38,510 bases of DNA from JAPLDP01 sp964628285 (GTDB lineage Bacteria > Bacteroidota > Bacteroidia > Bacteroidales > JAGONC01). The notes beneath the pieces were generated by a model that ran no database searches, was not told where the DNA came from, and was given only the letters and a program-made list of their open reading frames with translations. Of the stretch, positions 1-8,254 are shown in pieces. The stretch lies in assembly GCA_964628285.1 (NCBI GenBank), contig CAZVNP010000029.1:1-38510 (forward strand). The letters run 5' to 3'. A program made the translations under genes and the position numbers. The first letter of the stretch is position 1. Each line of letters starts with the position of its first letter.

Positions 1-941
1 TTATAAGTTATCGAATGCTCATTCAACTCGCCGTGGGATGCCCCTCCGTAAAAGTCGGGAATCAGTAATGTCATCGTCTCGCCAATGCCATAACTCCACG
101 CCGTAGCGTAATCCTTCTCAAGCCCGGAAGTCAGGTTTTCTTTATTCAGTGTCAGTTCCGACTTGCCCCTGATGCTCACCTTACCATATTCATATGTCGT
201 CCAGAGTTTAGTGATATTCGGTGCCAGGGCCAGAATCAATGGAATGATCATTAACACCGATGAGAGAATGTAATCTTTGACTTTTTTCTCGCGAATCGAA
301 GATATAAAGTATACAACCAGGTAAAGAACAATCATGATCATCAGGTAGTAAGTGATCTGCAGATGATTATAGAAAATGAGCATGCCAATGGTCAGTGCGC
401 TGAGTGCAAGTCCACCCCAGTATTTTTTCCTGTATACAAGGATCAACCCTGCCAGTGTCGGCGCCATATAACCGATGGCATAGGCCTTCGTCACATGACC
501 TACCTCAATGATGATGATGTTATAACTCGAAAAGGCGAAGGCAAGGGCTCCGAGAAAACCTACCCAGGGATTGACACCAAGGACCATGAGAAGAATATAC
601 ATCCCCAGCAGGTAAGTGAAGAAGAGATCCATAGTGTATTTGGGAAGCCCGAACCGCAAGACTCTTCCCAGAAAATGAAAAATATTATTTGAAGGGTTGC
701 CGAATATTAAATAAGCCGGCATTCCCCCGAACATCGAACAGGTCCATTGCGTATACTGACCCGTTTTCTCGTGAAAATCAAGACACTCCTTCTGACCCCC
801 CTTAGCGTTGATCGTATCAGACTGCTGCACCGTTTTACCTTCAAAGACAGGATAAAAATAAACAGCTCCAATAATGAGAAACAGCAACAGTATGATGACA
901 TGCTGTAATACCTTCCTGAAGTTAACTGGACAACTTTTCAT
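1..941 (-). CDS. YfhO-like polytopic membrane protein (3' end outside window)
   Basis: The reading frame opens with an ATG at 941 and stays open to the window edge, giving about 313 residues of the N-terminal part. It begins with a short basic stretch and a hydrophobic helix (HVIILLLFLIIGAVYFYP), then a soluble loop with CSMFGGMPAYLIFGNPSNN, then several long hydrophobic helices. This layout, including the FGGMPAY-type loop after the first helix, matches YfhO-family membrane proteins that are common in Bacteroidota and resemble GT-C glycosyltransferases. In Gram-positives YfhO is tied to lipoteichoic acid glycosylation; in Bacteroidota the role is unknown and probably concerns surface glycan or lipid modification. 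The truncation is caused only by the window edge. The family call is from sequence pattern and memory, not a search. Confidence 0.8.
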   Translation of the reverse strand, partial: MKSCPVNFRKVLQHVIILLLFLIIGAVYFYPVFEGKTVQQSDTINAKGGQKECLDFHEKTGQYTQWTCSMFGGMPAYLIFGNPSNNIFHFLGRVLRFGLPKYTMDLFFTYLLGMYILLMVLGVNPWVGFLGALAFAFSSYNIIIIEVGHVTKAYAIGYMAPTLAGLILVYRKKYWGGLALSALTIGMLIFYNHLQITYYLMIMIVLYLVVYFISSIREKKVKDYILSSVLMIIPLILALAPNITKLWTTYEYGKVSIRGKSELTLNKENLTSGLEKDYATAWSYGIGETMTLLIPDFYGGASHGELNEHSITY

Positions 942-966
942 GCTCGGTAAATTATAATGTGATATG

Positions 967-974
967 CGAAGATT
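967..974 (-). promoter_or_regulatory. possible -7-like box upstream of the YfhO-like gene
   Basis: The minus strand reads AATCTTCG about 26 bases upstream of the ATG at 941. It differs from the Bacteroidota TAnnTTTG box at two positions, but the same TCTTCGCATAT string occurs upstream of secA (31096-31106), which is why it is listed. Weak evidence. Confidence 0.2.
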
Positions 975-1020
975 TATTTAAGGTATTGCTTAAAGAATCC
1001 TGAAATCATCTGCAAGGTAA

Positions 1021-1066
1021 AATTATAAAAAAAGAAAGGAGGCAATAATGGTTGATTACCTCCTTT
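1021..1066 (-). terminator. rho-independent terminator of rpmH
   Basis: An 8-bp perfect stem (1035-1042 with 1059-1066, AAAGGAGG/CCTCCTTT) continues after one mismatch with 3 more pairs around an 8-base loop. On the minus strand it is followed directly by CTTTTTTTATAATT, a run of U in the transcript. It lies about 43 bases after the rpmH stop codon, so it should end the rpmH transcript and insulate it from the YfhO-like gene. Confidence 0.85.
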
Positions 1067-1108
1067 ATCATATTTTCAATTGAGTGACTGATCAGATCTG
1101 CAAATAAA

Positions 1109-1276
1109 CTACCGCTTATCCAGTTTTTCATCTGATACCGATAATTTCCTTCTTCCCTTTGCCCTGCGTGACGATATGATCTTACGTCCGTTGGCTGTGG
1201 CCATCCTTTCCCTGAAGCCGTGTTTATTTCTCCTTTTCTTTTGTGAAGGCTGAAATGTTCTCTTTGTCATCGTCAT
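1109..1276 (-). CDS. rpmH: 50S ribosomal protein L34
   Basis: A 55-residue frame with the L34 hallmarks: KRTFQPSQKKRRNKHGFRER near the N-terminus, then MATANGRKIISSRRAKGRR, so about a third of all residues are Lys or Arg. L34 is a small rRNA-binding protein of the large ribosomal subunit. Two in-frame ATGs lie at 1276 and 1270 (MTMTKRTF); the usual family start is one or two residues before KRTF, so 1270 is also possible. The gene ends with TAG. It is a single-gene unit: a strong promoter-like pair lies just upstream (1293-1322) and a terminator just downstream. In many bacteria rpmH sits next to dnaA; here dnaA is not in view, but dnaN is nearby. Confidence 0.97.
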   Translation of the reverse strand: MTMTKRTFQPSQKKRRNKHGFRERMATANGRKIISSRRAKGRRKLSVSDEKLDKR

Positions 1277-1292
1277 TCTTTATTAAGGTTGG

Positions 1293-1322
1293 CAAAGGTA
1301 TGGAAATATTTTTACATGACAA
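1293..1322 (-). promoter_or_regulatory. Bacteroidota-type promoter of rpmH
   Basis: On the minus strand a -33 TTG (1320-1322) is followed after exactly 19 bases by a -7 box TACCTTTG (1293-1300), which fits TAnnTTTG perfectly. The box ends 16 bases upstream of the first rpmH ATG. This is one of the two best promoter matches in the window, with the one before frr. Confidence 0.75.
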
Positions 1323-1368
1323 GGGGATATGAAATTTTTTACCGGTCAGCCTCCTGCCTATAAACAAT

Positions 1369-2832
1369 CTATTCTTTAACAGGGATATGTTTCAATGTTT
1401 CCACAAGGTATTCCCAGAATTTCTGTACCGTTTTGATATCCACTTTTTCATCGGGTGAGTGTGGAAAGCGGATCGTCGGTCCAAAGGATATCATATCCCA
1501 GTTGGGGTACGAAGCGCCCAGAATGCCACATTCCAGGCCTGCATGGAGGGCTTTAAACTGGGGCACCTTGCCGAATTTGTTTTTATAGACCTCCATCATG
1601 ATCTTCAATATGGGTGAGTCGGGATTAGGTTTCCAGCCCGGATAGGTGCCGTCAAACCACACCCTGGCACCGGCAGGTTCGAAGATGCTTTGGATCATGT
1701 TACCCAGGTCTTCTTTGGCGGTGTCGACGGAGCTGCGCATGAGGCATTGGACAGATATCTTCTCCTTCCCGCATTTGACTACAGCCAGGTTGGTGGATGT
1801 TTCGACCAGGCCTTCCACGGCGTCGCTCATCCTCATGACGCCATTGGGGCAGCCATATAAAGCGTTGATGAGACGGTACTGAATGGTCCCATCGATCAGG
1901 TAAGCCGGTTTTTCAGCTTTATCACAGGTCACTTTAAGCTGTGGCTCGGTGAAGGAAAGCTCACCACGGACTATCTTTTCAAAGTCACGGAGGCATTTTT
2001 CAAAATCGCCGGTGTTACCAGCCGGCACGACGACATGAGCCGAGGCGTCGCGCGGGATGGCATTTCTCAGGGATCCACCGTCGATGGCGGCCACCTGTAA
2101 CCCATGTTTCTTCATGGCATGCCACAGGTACCTGACGAGAATCTTGATGGAATTGCCCCGTCCAAGGTTGATATCCAGACCTGAGTGCCCCCCTCTCAGT
2201 CCACCGGCCGTCAACTTATAAGCCACATGATCGGGTGGTACCTCCATCTGTTTACAGGTGAATTCCATGTTCGCATTGGTGCCGCCGGCACAGCCGATGT
2301 ACAGCTCACCTTCGTCTTCCGAATCCAGATTGAGAAGTATCTCCCCTTTCAGCTGACCCGGTTTTATTCCAAAAGCACCTGTCATACCTGTTTCTTCATC
2401 AATGGTAAACAATGCTTCAATGGGTCCATGCGGAATATCCTCCGACTCCAGGATGCTCATGATAGCCGACAGGCCCATGCCATTATCGGAACCCAGTGTA
2501 GTACCACGTGCCGTCACCCACTCACCGTCGATGTAAGCGTTGATGGGATCCTTCTCAAAATCATGTGTCACGTCGTTATTTTTCTGCGGCACCATGTCTA
2601 AGTGTCCCTGCAGGATCACTCCCTTGCGGTTCTCCATACCAGGAGTGGCAGGCTTGCGGATGATCACATTTCCCGTGTCATCACTCAATGTTTCAAGACC
2701 CAGGTTTTTACCGAAAGTCATCATGAACTCCCGGACATGTCCCTCTTTCTTTGACGGACGCGGAATCAGCGTCAGCTCGCGAAAATACTTCCAGATCACC
2801 TTGGGCTCAAGGTTCAACAGTTCTTCATTCAT
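1369..2832 (-). CDS. pepD: aminoacyl-histidine dipeptidase (peptidase D, M20 family)
   Basis: 487 residues, the normal length for PepD, a cytosolic zinc dipeptidase that splits Xaa-His dipeptides such as carnosine. Metal and catalytic residues are visible in order: HLD at 77-79 (QGHLDMVPQK), Asp116 in LGSDNGMG, the Glu pair at 146-147 in DEETGM, Asp170 in LNLDSEDEGE, and the late His in LHAGLECG near residue 436. The central lid domain is between. The start lies 15 bases after the dnaN stop, with no obvious promoter between them, so the two are probably co-transcribed. That pairing has no evident functional logic. Annotation is secure at family level; the exact dipeptide preference is not readable from the sequence. 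Confidence 0.95.
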   Translation of the reverse strand: MNEELLNLEPKVIWKYFRELTLIPRPSKKEGHVREFMMTFGKNLGLETLSDDTGNVIIRKPATPGMENRKGVILQGHLDMVPQKNNDVTHDFEKDPINAYIDGEWVTARGTTLGSDNGMGLSAIMSILESEDIPHGPIEALFTIDEETGMTGAFGIKPGQLKGEILLNLDSEDEGELYIGCAGGTNANMEFTCKQMEVPPDHVAYKLTAGGLRGGHSGLDINLGRGNSIKILVRYLWHAMKKHGLQVAAIDGGSLRNAIPRDASAHVVVPAGNTGDFEKCLRDFEKIVRGELSFTEPQLKVTCDKAEKPAYLIDGTIQYRLINALYGCPNGVMRMSDAVEGLVETSTNLAVVKCGKEKISVQCLMRSSVDTAKEDLGNMIQSIFEPAGARVWFDGTYPGWKPNPDSPILKIMMEVYKNKFGKVPQFKALHAGLECGILGASYPNWDMISFGPTIRFPHSPDEKVDIKTVQKFWEYLVETLKHIPVKE

Positions 2833-2846
2833 ATGTGTGACTTTTT

Positions 2847-3971
2847 TTATTGATTCAACATCACCGGCATGACAAGCATCAGCAGATCTTCATGCTCACT
2901 AGGATTATCAATGGGAAGGAGGATACCCGCACGGTTGGGGGCCGACATCTCAAGCCTGATCTCGTCGCTGTCGATGTTACCCAGCATATCAAGCAGAAAC
3001 CTCGAGTTGAAGCCAATTTCCATATCATTGCCATCATAGTTGCAATTAAGCCGTTCACGTGCTTCATTTGAGAAATCGACATCCTCGGATGAGATGACCA
3101 GCTCTTTGCCGCTGATCTTCAGCCTTATCTGGTGTGTGGACTGATTGGCAAAGAGGGCTACTCTTTTTATTGAGTTCAGGAACGACATCCTGTCAACTGT
3201 CAATACATTGGGATTATCGGTGGGTATGACCGCTTCATAATTGGGATAGCGACCTTCAATAAGCCGGCAGATCAGATTGATATTCTCGAATGAAAATGAA
3301 GCATTGGTCTGGTTGTATTCGATGGCGACAGAAAACTCCTGACCTGCCAGTAATGTCTTCAGTTGGTTCAGCGGTTTCTTGGGAATGATAAAGGATGATA
3401 CCTCCGGTGTGGAAGCATCCGTTCTCCTGTACCTGACCAGCTTATGTGCATCGGTGGCCACGAATGTCAGATCGTCGGGTGAAAACTGGCAGTAAACCCC
3501 CGACATCACCGGTCGCAGTTCATCACTGCCGGTGGCAAAAACGGTCTTGGACACAGCCCGGCCCAGAACAGAGGAGTCAATGGTCAGCGAAGACAGGCTT
3601 TCCATGACAGGTAACTTGGGAAACTCCTCACTGTTATGTCCGGCCATTTTATACTTCCCTTCACCGGCCGACAGCTCCACACTGAAGTTCTCTTCGTTGA
3701 CGGTGAAAATAATGGGGATGTCGGCAAAAGTCTTTAGCGTATCAATAAGGATCTTTGCCGGTATAGCAATGATACCGGCTTCCTCAGCCTTGATGGTGGG
3801 GATGGTCACCGTCATGGTCGTTTCCAGATCCGAAGCCGTGATGACCAGATCCTTGTCCACGAGTTGAAAGAGGAAATCATCCAGTATGGGTAATGTATTG
3901 CTTGAACTTAATACACCGCTGATGGCCTGCAGGCTTTTCGACAGAACCGTACTTGACACAATGAATTTCAT
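2847..3971 (-). CDS. dnaN: DNA polymerase III subunit beta (sliding clamp)
   Basis: 374 residues, full length for the beta clamp, which encircles DNA and tethers the replicative polymerase. It begins with the typical MKFIVSSTVLSKSLQAISGV, has the conserved SNTLPILDDFLFQL near residues 24-37, the FATGSDELRPVMSGVY motif near the start of the second domain, a VATDAHKLVRYRR strand, and EGRYPNYEAVIP in the middle, giving the expected three repeated clamp folds. The C-terminus (LLMLVMPVMLNQ) resembles the usual PMR-L ending. No dnaA or recF is next to it. A 102-base gap separates it from the tsaC stop, so it may have its own promoter, although no clean -7 box was found there. Confidence 0.97.
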   Translation of the reverse strand: MKFIVSSTVLSKSLQAISGVLSSSNTLPILDDFLFQLVDKDLVITASDLETTMTVTIPTIKAEEAGIIAIPAKILIDTLKTFADIPIIFTVNEENFSVELSAGEGKYKMAGHNSEEFPKLPVMESLSSLTIDSSVLGRAVSKTVFATGSDELRPVMSGVYCQFSPDDLTFVATDAHKLVRYRRTDASTPEVSSFIIPKKPLNQLKTLLAGQEFSVAIEYNQTNASFSFENINLICRLIEGRYPNYEAVIPTDNPNVLTVDRMSFLNSIKRVALFANQSTHQIRLKISGKELVISSEDVDFSNEARERLNCNYDGNDMEIGFNSRFLLDMLGNIDSDEIRLEMSAPNRAGILLPIDNPSEHEDLLMLVMPVMLNQ

Positions 3972-4073
3972 ATCTCTTGTTTTATTTTTTCATCCGAATT
4001 GTTACCGTAAAAATATAAAAAATTGGATTCGACAGGATAAAAAATTCGTTTTCTCTCCCGCATTTCATCATGA

Positions 4074-4637
4074 TTAATCTCTCAAGACAATATACTCCCC
4101 ATCTTCATTAATTTTTATGATGGTCGAAGGTTTGAGCTCGTTCAGCCTGTTCTTGTTCACCTCGACCACGTAATCGACCTTTGAGATGATCTCCTTCGAA
4201 ATATTGCTGAACACAAGAGGGGGAGGATCGCCGCTTATATTGGCCGACGTGGAGACGATGGGCTTACCGAAATAACTGATCAGTCGCCTGCAGAAATCAT
4301 CCCTGACTATTCTGATGGCTATGGAGCCGTCGGGGGCGATGACATTCTTCGCCAGGTTCTTCGCTTTAGGATATACAACCGTCAGGGGTGTTTCGATGCT
4401 TTTTAACAAGTCCCAGGCTATGTCGGGTACTTTCTCAACGTAGTTCAGCAATTTTTCGGGTTGGTCAAGCAAAATGATGAAGCTTTTCTCAGTGAGCCGT
4501 CCTTTGATGCCATAAACTTTTACCACGGCCTTATAATTGGTGGCATCACAGCCTATACCCCAGATAGTATCGGTGGGATATAAGATGGTTCCGCCCGCCA
4601 TAAGAACCTTCGCAGCCTGAATGATCTCGTCTTTCAT
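4074..4637 (-). CDS. tsaC: threonylcarbamoyl-AMP synthase
   Basis: 187 residues of the YrdC/Sua5 family. The enzyme makes threonylcarbamoyl-AMP from threonine, bicarbonate and ATP, the first step of the tRNA t6A37 modification. Visible motifs are PTDTIWGIG (21-29), the KGR basic patch near residue 46 and STSAN at 129-133. The protein is the short, single-domain form without the Sua5 C-terminal domain. Its ATG (4637) lies one base after the stop of the upstream GT9 gene (TAAGATG), so the two are almost certainly translated from one message. No SD-like sequence is needed for such coupled starts. YciO-type paralogues share the fold, but the intact motif set favours TsaC. Confidence 0.92.
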   Translation of the reverse strand: MKDEIIQAAKVLMAGGTILYPTDTIWGIGCDATNYKAVVKVYGIKGRLTEKSFIILLDQPEKLLNYVEKVPDIAWDLLKSIETPLTVVYPKAKNLAKNVIAPDGSIAIRIVRDDFCRRLISYFGKPIVSTSANISGDPPPLVFSNISKEIISKVDYVVEVNKNRLNELKPSTIIKINEDGEYIVLRD

Positions 4638-4638
4638 C

Positions 4639-5631
4639 TTACAAAATTCTCAACAATTGTTCATTTCTGATATCATATGCACATTTAAAATGTTTTTCCG
4701 GGCACTCTCTGAATCCATGCAATCCACAGGGACGGCAATACAGTTTTTCATTTATCTCGATAATATGGGATGATTCGGATAAGGGGCCAAAACCAAAAGC
4801 CGGTATTGTGGAACAAAAAATGGTCGTCACAGGTGCATTCACTGCCGAAGCGAGGTGTTGAGGAGCCGAGTCGTTGACAAAACTCATCACGGCGTCTTTC
4901 ATCAGGGCCGCCGTCTGTAAGTACGTCAACCGGCCGGCCAGGTTTTGCATGCCGTCACGGCCTGATGTTTCCATCAAATAGTTACAAAGCTCTTTATCTT
5001 TTTCTGATCCGATACAATAGATCGTATAATCGTTACTGACCGACCGGATAAACTCAATCCATTTTTCAGGGGGATATTGTTTTGTATACCACAATGATGC
5101 CGGGGCAATGCAAAGATAGGGCCTGTCTTTGTATACGGCCGTTGCAGCAAAGTCACCCGGCGACGGGTAAAGCACGGGTAAACGGCTTGTTTTATCCGTT
5201 ATCTCACGGATAAGCATGAGGTTACGGTCCACTTCATGAATATTGTTTTTACCTGCTATCTCATGGTGCACACGGTAACCGAAAAAAATGGAAAGGGGAT
5301 TTTTATCAAAACCCACTTTCACCCTGGCATGGGAGCAGGCCGTAAGCCATCCGGTTGAAAAAAAACGCTGGACATTGATGACATAATCATAACGTTGTTT
5401 TCTAATATGGGACAAGAGCCTGAAAAAATTACGGTGCCTGCCCTTCTCTTTATCCCAGGTGATAATGTCGCGGAGAAAAGGGTGTCCTGTAAAAAGCGTT
5501 TCATTTCCTTTTTTCAGCAAATAATCGATTTGTGAATCCGGGATGCTCTTATGCAGGGATTCAAGTACCGGTGTAGTGAGAATAACGTCACCCGCAGAAG
5601 CGGTCTGTATGATCAGGAATCGGGTCATCAC
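4639..5631 (-). CDS. glycosyltransferase family 9 (heptosyltransferase-like)
   Basis: 330 residues. GT9 enzymes transfer heptose or related sugars from ADP-activated donors to lipopolysaccharide core in the cytoplasm. The N-terminus (FLIIQTASAGDVILTTPVLESL) is the classic GT9 opening, and VNDSAPQHLASAVNAPVTTI near residue 250 is the family's nucleotide-sugar binding region. The C-terminus carries a Cys-rich pattern, CRPCGLHGFRECPEKHFKC, seen in many GT9 proteins. A second ATG at 5628 could also be the start. A TAACTTTG -7 box at 5652-5659 lies just upstream, and the gene is tightly coupled to tsaC downstream. The sugar and acceptor are not predictable here. Confidence 0.88.
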   Translation of the reverse strand: MMTRFLIIQTASAGDVILTTPVLESLHKSIPDSQIDYLLKKGNETLFTGHPFLRDIITWDKEKGRHRNFFRLLSHIRKQRYDYVINVQRFFSTGWLTACSHARVKVGFDKNPLSIFFGYRVHHEIAGKNNIHEVDRNLMLIREITDKTSRLPVLYPSPGDFAATAVYKDRPYLCIAPASLWYTKQYPPEKWIEFIRSVSNDYTIYCIGSEKDKELCNYLMETSGRDGMQNLAGRLTYLQTAALMKDAVMSFVNDSAPQHLASAVNAPVTTIFCSTIPAFGFGPLSESSHIIEINEKLYCRPCGLHGFRECPEKHFKCAYDIRNEQLLRIL

Positions 5632-5651
5632 ATGGTCACTCGCAGTGCTGA

Positions 5652-5659
5652 CAAAGTTA
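5652..5659 (-). promoter_or_regulatory. -7 promoter box upstream of the GT9-tsaC pair
   Basis: TAACTTTG on the minus strand fits TAnnTTTG exactly and ends 21 bases from the GT9 ATG. No TTG was found at the ideal 19-base distance, so the call rests on the -7 box alone. Confidence 0.45.
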
Positions 5660-5721
5660 AAATATTCCCGGGTGAAATAATATGAAACCCTTTAAATCCA
5701 TCAATTCTACCCTCTGCACGG

Positions 5722-6561
5722 TCAAATCTGAAGCTGGTATTCTCTGAGAGCCTGATTAAGGGATATTTTTTTATCTGTGGAGGCTTTTCTTCTGCCTATG
5801 ATCAGGGCGCAGGACACCTGGTAGCTGCCTGCGGGGAATTCTTTGGTGTATGAGCCCGGGACGACTACCGACCGCGATGGAATAAAACCTTTGTATTCAA
5901 CGGGGGCAGATCCTGTCACGTCGATAATCCGTGTGGAGGCCGTCACGACGACATTAGCTCCCAGCACGGCCTCACGGCCCACGCGAACCCCTTCGACGAC
6001 GATGCAACGGGAGCCGATAAAACAATGATCTTCGATGATGACCGGTGAAGCCTGTACCGGTTCCAGGACACCTCCTATTCCGACGCCACCGCTCACATGC
6101 ACTTCCTTGCCGACCTGGGCGCATGACCCGATGGTCGCCCAGGTGTCGACCATGGTCCCTGTGTCGATATAAGCACCTATGTTCACATACGAAGGCATCA
6201 GAATAACACCCCTGGCGATATAGGAACCATAACGTGCGACGGCATGGGGTACCACCCTCACACCCAGCCGGTCATACCCGTGCTTAAGGGGTATCTTGTC
6301 ATTGAACTCAAACGGCTCAACACGGCTCACCACCGTATCCTGGAGAGGGAAATACAATATCACGGCTTTCTTAACCCACTCATTGACCCTCCACAGGGAT
6401 TCTTCTCCGGAGGTCTCATCGGAAGCAGGTTCAGCCACACGTATGCGACCTTCATCCAGCATGGCGATCACCTCTCTCACCGCCTGTTGAAACGAAGCCT
6501 GCCGAAGCAACTCCCTGTCATTCCAGGCCGCTTCAACAGTTCTTTTTAATTCATCCGTCAT
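5722..6561 (-). CDS. dapD: 2,3,4,5-tetrahydropyridine-2,6-dicarboxylate N-succinyltransferase
   Basis: 279 residues from the ATG at 6561. DapD transfers succinyl from succinyl-CoA in the diaminopimelate/lysine pathway and feeds peptidoglycan synthesis. The N-terminal helical domain (ELKRTVEAAWNDRELL) is followed by GYDRLGVRVVP, then a left-handed beta-helix of hexapeptide repeats (VNIGAYIDTGTMVDTWATIG, GGVGIGGVLEPVQASPVIIE, CFIGSRCIVVEGVRVG). The frame stays open to 6657, but the extra 32 residues are not family-like and would run through the divergent ruvX start and through the TAACTTTG box at 6582-6589, so 6561 is chosen. A normal, complete gene; the stop is 90 bases upstream of the GT9 start. 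Confidence 0.95.
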   Translation of the reverse strand: MTDELKRTVEAAWNDRELLRQASFQQAVREVIAMLDEGRIRVAEPASDETSGEESLWRVNEWVKKAVILYFPLQDTVVSRVEPFEFNDKIPLKHGYDRLGVRVVPHAVARYGSYIARGVILMPSYVNIGAYIDTGTMVDTWATIGSCAQVGKEVHVSGGVGIGGVLEPVQASPVIIEDHCFIGSRCIVVEGVRVGREAVLGANVVVTASTRIIDVTGSAPVEYKGFIPSRSVVVPGSYTKEFPAGSYQVSCALIIGRRKASTDKKISLNQALREYQLQI

Positions 6562-6581
6562 GACATCATCGTTTTGCTGAT

Positions 6582-6589
6582 CAAAGTTA
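6582..6589 (-). promoter_or_regulatory. -7 promoter box of dapD
   Basis: TAACTTTG on the minus strand, 20 bases upstream of the dapD ATG at 6561, matches TAnnTTTG. It supports the short dapD start. No clear -33 TTG. Confidence 0.45.
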
Positions 6590-6626
6590 AATAAAAAAAG
6601 CGCCCCGCCGTGGTATATATTTTTGT

Positions 6627-6634
6627 TATCTTTG
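6627..6634 (+). promoter_or_regulatory. -7 promoter box of ruvX
   Basis: TATCTTTG matches TAnnTTTG and lies 24 bases upstream of the ruvX ATG at 6659. Together with the dapD box it makes a divergent promoter pair. The box sits inside the longer alternative ruvX frame (from 6623), arguing against that upstream start. Confidence 0.45.
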
Positions 6635-6658
6635 TGGCCGTACCATGGTTCATGCATT

Positions 6659-7072
6659 ATGGGAAGACTTATGGCTATCGATTATGGGCGTAAACGCGTC
6701 GGCATAGCGGTTACCGATGAGCAGCAGATCATCGCTACGGCGCTTACCACCGTGGCGGCAAAAGATATCATGGATTTTTTAAAGGATTATTTGTCGAAAG
6801 AAAAAGTGGACAGGTTTATCGTCGGAGAACCCCGGCAGATGAACAATTTACCTTCCGAATCTGTTGCCTTCATCAGACCATTTATCAAGCAATTGAGAAA
6901 GCAATTTCCCTCGGTCCCTGTGGTGGAGGTGGATGAGCGGTTTACATCGAAGATGGCAGGGCAGACGTTGGCTCATTCAGGCCTGAAAAAAAAAGACCGC
7001 CAAAATAAAGGGCTGCTCGACAGGATCAGCGCCACGATCATCCTCCAGTCCTATATGGAATCGGGCTCTTAA
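6659..7072 (+). CDS. ruvX: RuvX/YqgF-type RNase H-fold nuclease (putative Holliday junction resolvase)
   Basis: 137 residues, the usual size of YqgF. The protein is an RNase H-fold nuclease linked to 16S rRNA 5' end maturation and possibly to Holliday junction processing. It starts MGRLMAIDYGRKRVGIAVTD, with the first catalytic Asp at residue 8; the VGEPRQMNN strand, VDERFTSKMA (second acidic site) and DRISATIILQSYM (third, near the C-terminus) follow. The frame is open 12 codons upstream, but the promoter box and family length favour the ATG at 6659. The def gene starts 18 bases after its stop and is probably in the same operon. Confidence 0.93.
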   Translation: MGRLMAIDYGRKRVGIAVTDEQQIIATALTTVAAKDIMDFLKDYLSKEKVDRFIVGEPRQMNNLPSESVAFIRPFIKQLRKQFPSVPVVEVDERFTSKMAGQTLAHSGLKKKDRQNKGLLDRISATIILQSYMESGS

Positions 7073-7090
7073 TCTTAGAAAGGAGTTATC

Positions 7091-7669
7091 ATGATATTAC
7101 CGATAGTAGCTTACGGCCACCCCATTTTAAGAAAAGTCACCGGTCAGATCGACAAGGATTATCCAGGCGTGCAGGAGCTCATCAATGATATGTTTGAGAC
7201 CATGAGAGATTCAAAAGGTGTTGGTCTGGCAGCCCCTCAGGTCAACCGTTCGATACGCCTGTTCGTGGTGGATGCCTCCCCATATGAAGAAGATTATCCT
7301 GAAGTGAAGGGATTTAAAAAAGCGTTTATCAACCCTACGATGATCAGTGAATCGGGAGAAGAATGGCCATTTAATGAAGGGTGTCTCAGCATCCCAGAAA
7401 TACGTGAGGATGTCATCCGTAATTTTGAAATCAGGATCCGTTATCAGGACGAAAATTTCCAGCTACACGATGAACGGTTCAACGGCGTTATTGCGCGGGT
7501 GATTCAACACGAATATGACCACCTTGAAGGGATCCTGTTTGTCGACCGCATCAGCTCCCTCCGCAAGACATTGCTTAAAAGGAAATTAAGCGATATATCC
7601 CGAGGGAATATCGATGTCAGTTATAAGATGATATTCCCTGTTCAGAAAAAGAAATTGGCTTATAAATAA
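7091..7669 (+). CDS. def: peptide deformylase
   Basis: 192 residues. Deformylase removes the formyl group from the N-terminal methionine of new proteins. All three metal and active-site motifs are present: GVGLAAPQV (43-51), EGCLSIP with the metal Cys at 98 (96-102) and HEYDH (140-144). A clear AAAGGAG Shine-Dalgarno-like sequence lies 5-12 bases before the ATG, which is notable because most genes in this window lack one. Its stop codon overlaps a possible ATG of the following TPR lipoprotein gene (TAATG). Confidence 0.97.
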   Translation: MILPIVAYGHPILRKVTGQIDKDYPGVQELINDMFETMRDSKGVGLAAPQVNRSIRLFVVDASPYEEDYPEVKGFKKAFINPTMISESGEEWPFNEGCLSIPEIREDVIRNFEIRIRYQDENFQLHDERFNGVIARVIQHEYDHLEGILFVDRISSLRKTLLKRKLSDISRGNIDVSYKMIFPVQKKKLAYK

Positions 7670-8244
7670 TGATCATAATGAGAAATCCCATTTTGAACCG
7701 TCCTTTCAACATGGACAGGACGACATTGATCAGCCTTCTGACGATTTTGAGTTTCCTGGTCTCTTGCGGGAACAGTGAAAAGAGCAAGCTGGCAAAGAGT
7801 ATCAAAGTCATGGAAGACACCCTGTTTTCCGAAACACATCCGGCTATAGATATGACCATGACCACCAAACTGGTCGACACCTATATTGAATATGCCGACA
7901 AATACCCCAATGATTCCCTGGCGCCGGTTTATCTTTTCAAAGCCGGTGATATCGCCATGAATCTTCTTGATCCCAACAAAGCCATTCAGATTTTCGACCG
8001 CATCCTCACGGAATACCCCACCTACGAAAAAACACCTCACTGCTTATTCCTCAAAGGCTTTATCTATGAGAACGAGCTGAAAAACCTGGAAATGGCCCGC
8101 CAGATTTACCAGGAGTTTCTGACCAAATACCCTACGAATGAATTTGCCGACGATGTGAAGATCTCACTCGACAACCTGGGTAAGAGTCCCGAAGAGCTGA
8201 TAAAGGAATTTCAGGAGAAAGCCAAGACCGACAGTCTCCAGTAA
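7669..8244 (+). CDS. TPR-type lipoprotein (BamD-like tetratricopeptide protein)
   Basis: 191 residues from the first ATG, which overlaps the def stop; ATGs at 7678 and 7711 are also possible and the last gives the cleaner signal peptide. A hydrophobic segment (TLISLLTILSFLVSC) ends in a lipobox with Cys near residue 33, so the product is probably lipidated and membrane-anchored. The mature part contains helical repeats of TPR kind: LAPVYLFKAGDIAMNLLDPN, KAIQIFDRILTEYPTYEKTP and EMARQIYQEFLTKYPTNEFA, the same pattern as BamD/YbgF-type outer-membrane TPR proteins. Function is unassigned; a role as a periplasmic scaffold is inferred from fold only. It converges with cdaA. Confidence 0.82.
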   Translation: MIIMRNPILNRPFNMDRTTLISLLTILSFLVSCGNSEKSKLAKSIKVMEDTLFSETHPAIDMTMTTKLVDTYIEYADKYPNDSLAPVYLFKAGDIAMNLLDPNKAIQIFDRILTEYPTYEKTPHCLFLKGFIYENELKNLEMARQIYQEFLTKYPTNEFADDVKISLDNLGKSPEELIKEFQEKAKTDSLQ

Positions 8245-8254
8245 CTGACCGGTT

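Noticed and set aside
363..692. A plus-strand open frame of 109 codons
   Set aside because: It lies inside the minus-strand YfhO-like gene, whose frame shows membrane helices and family motifs; the plus frame has no coherent features.
6562..6657. Extended N-terminus of dapD
   Set aside because: The extra 32 residues overlap the ruvX start and the promoter boxes and do not resemble DapD.
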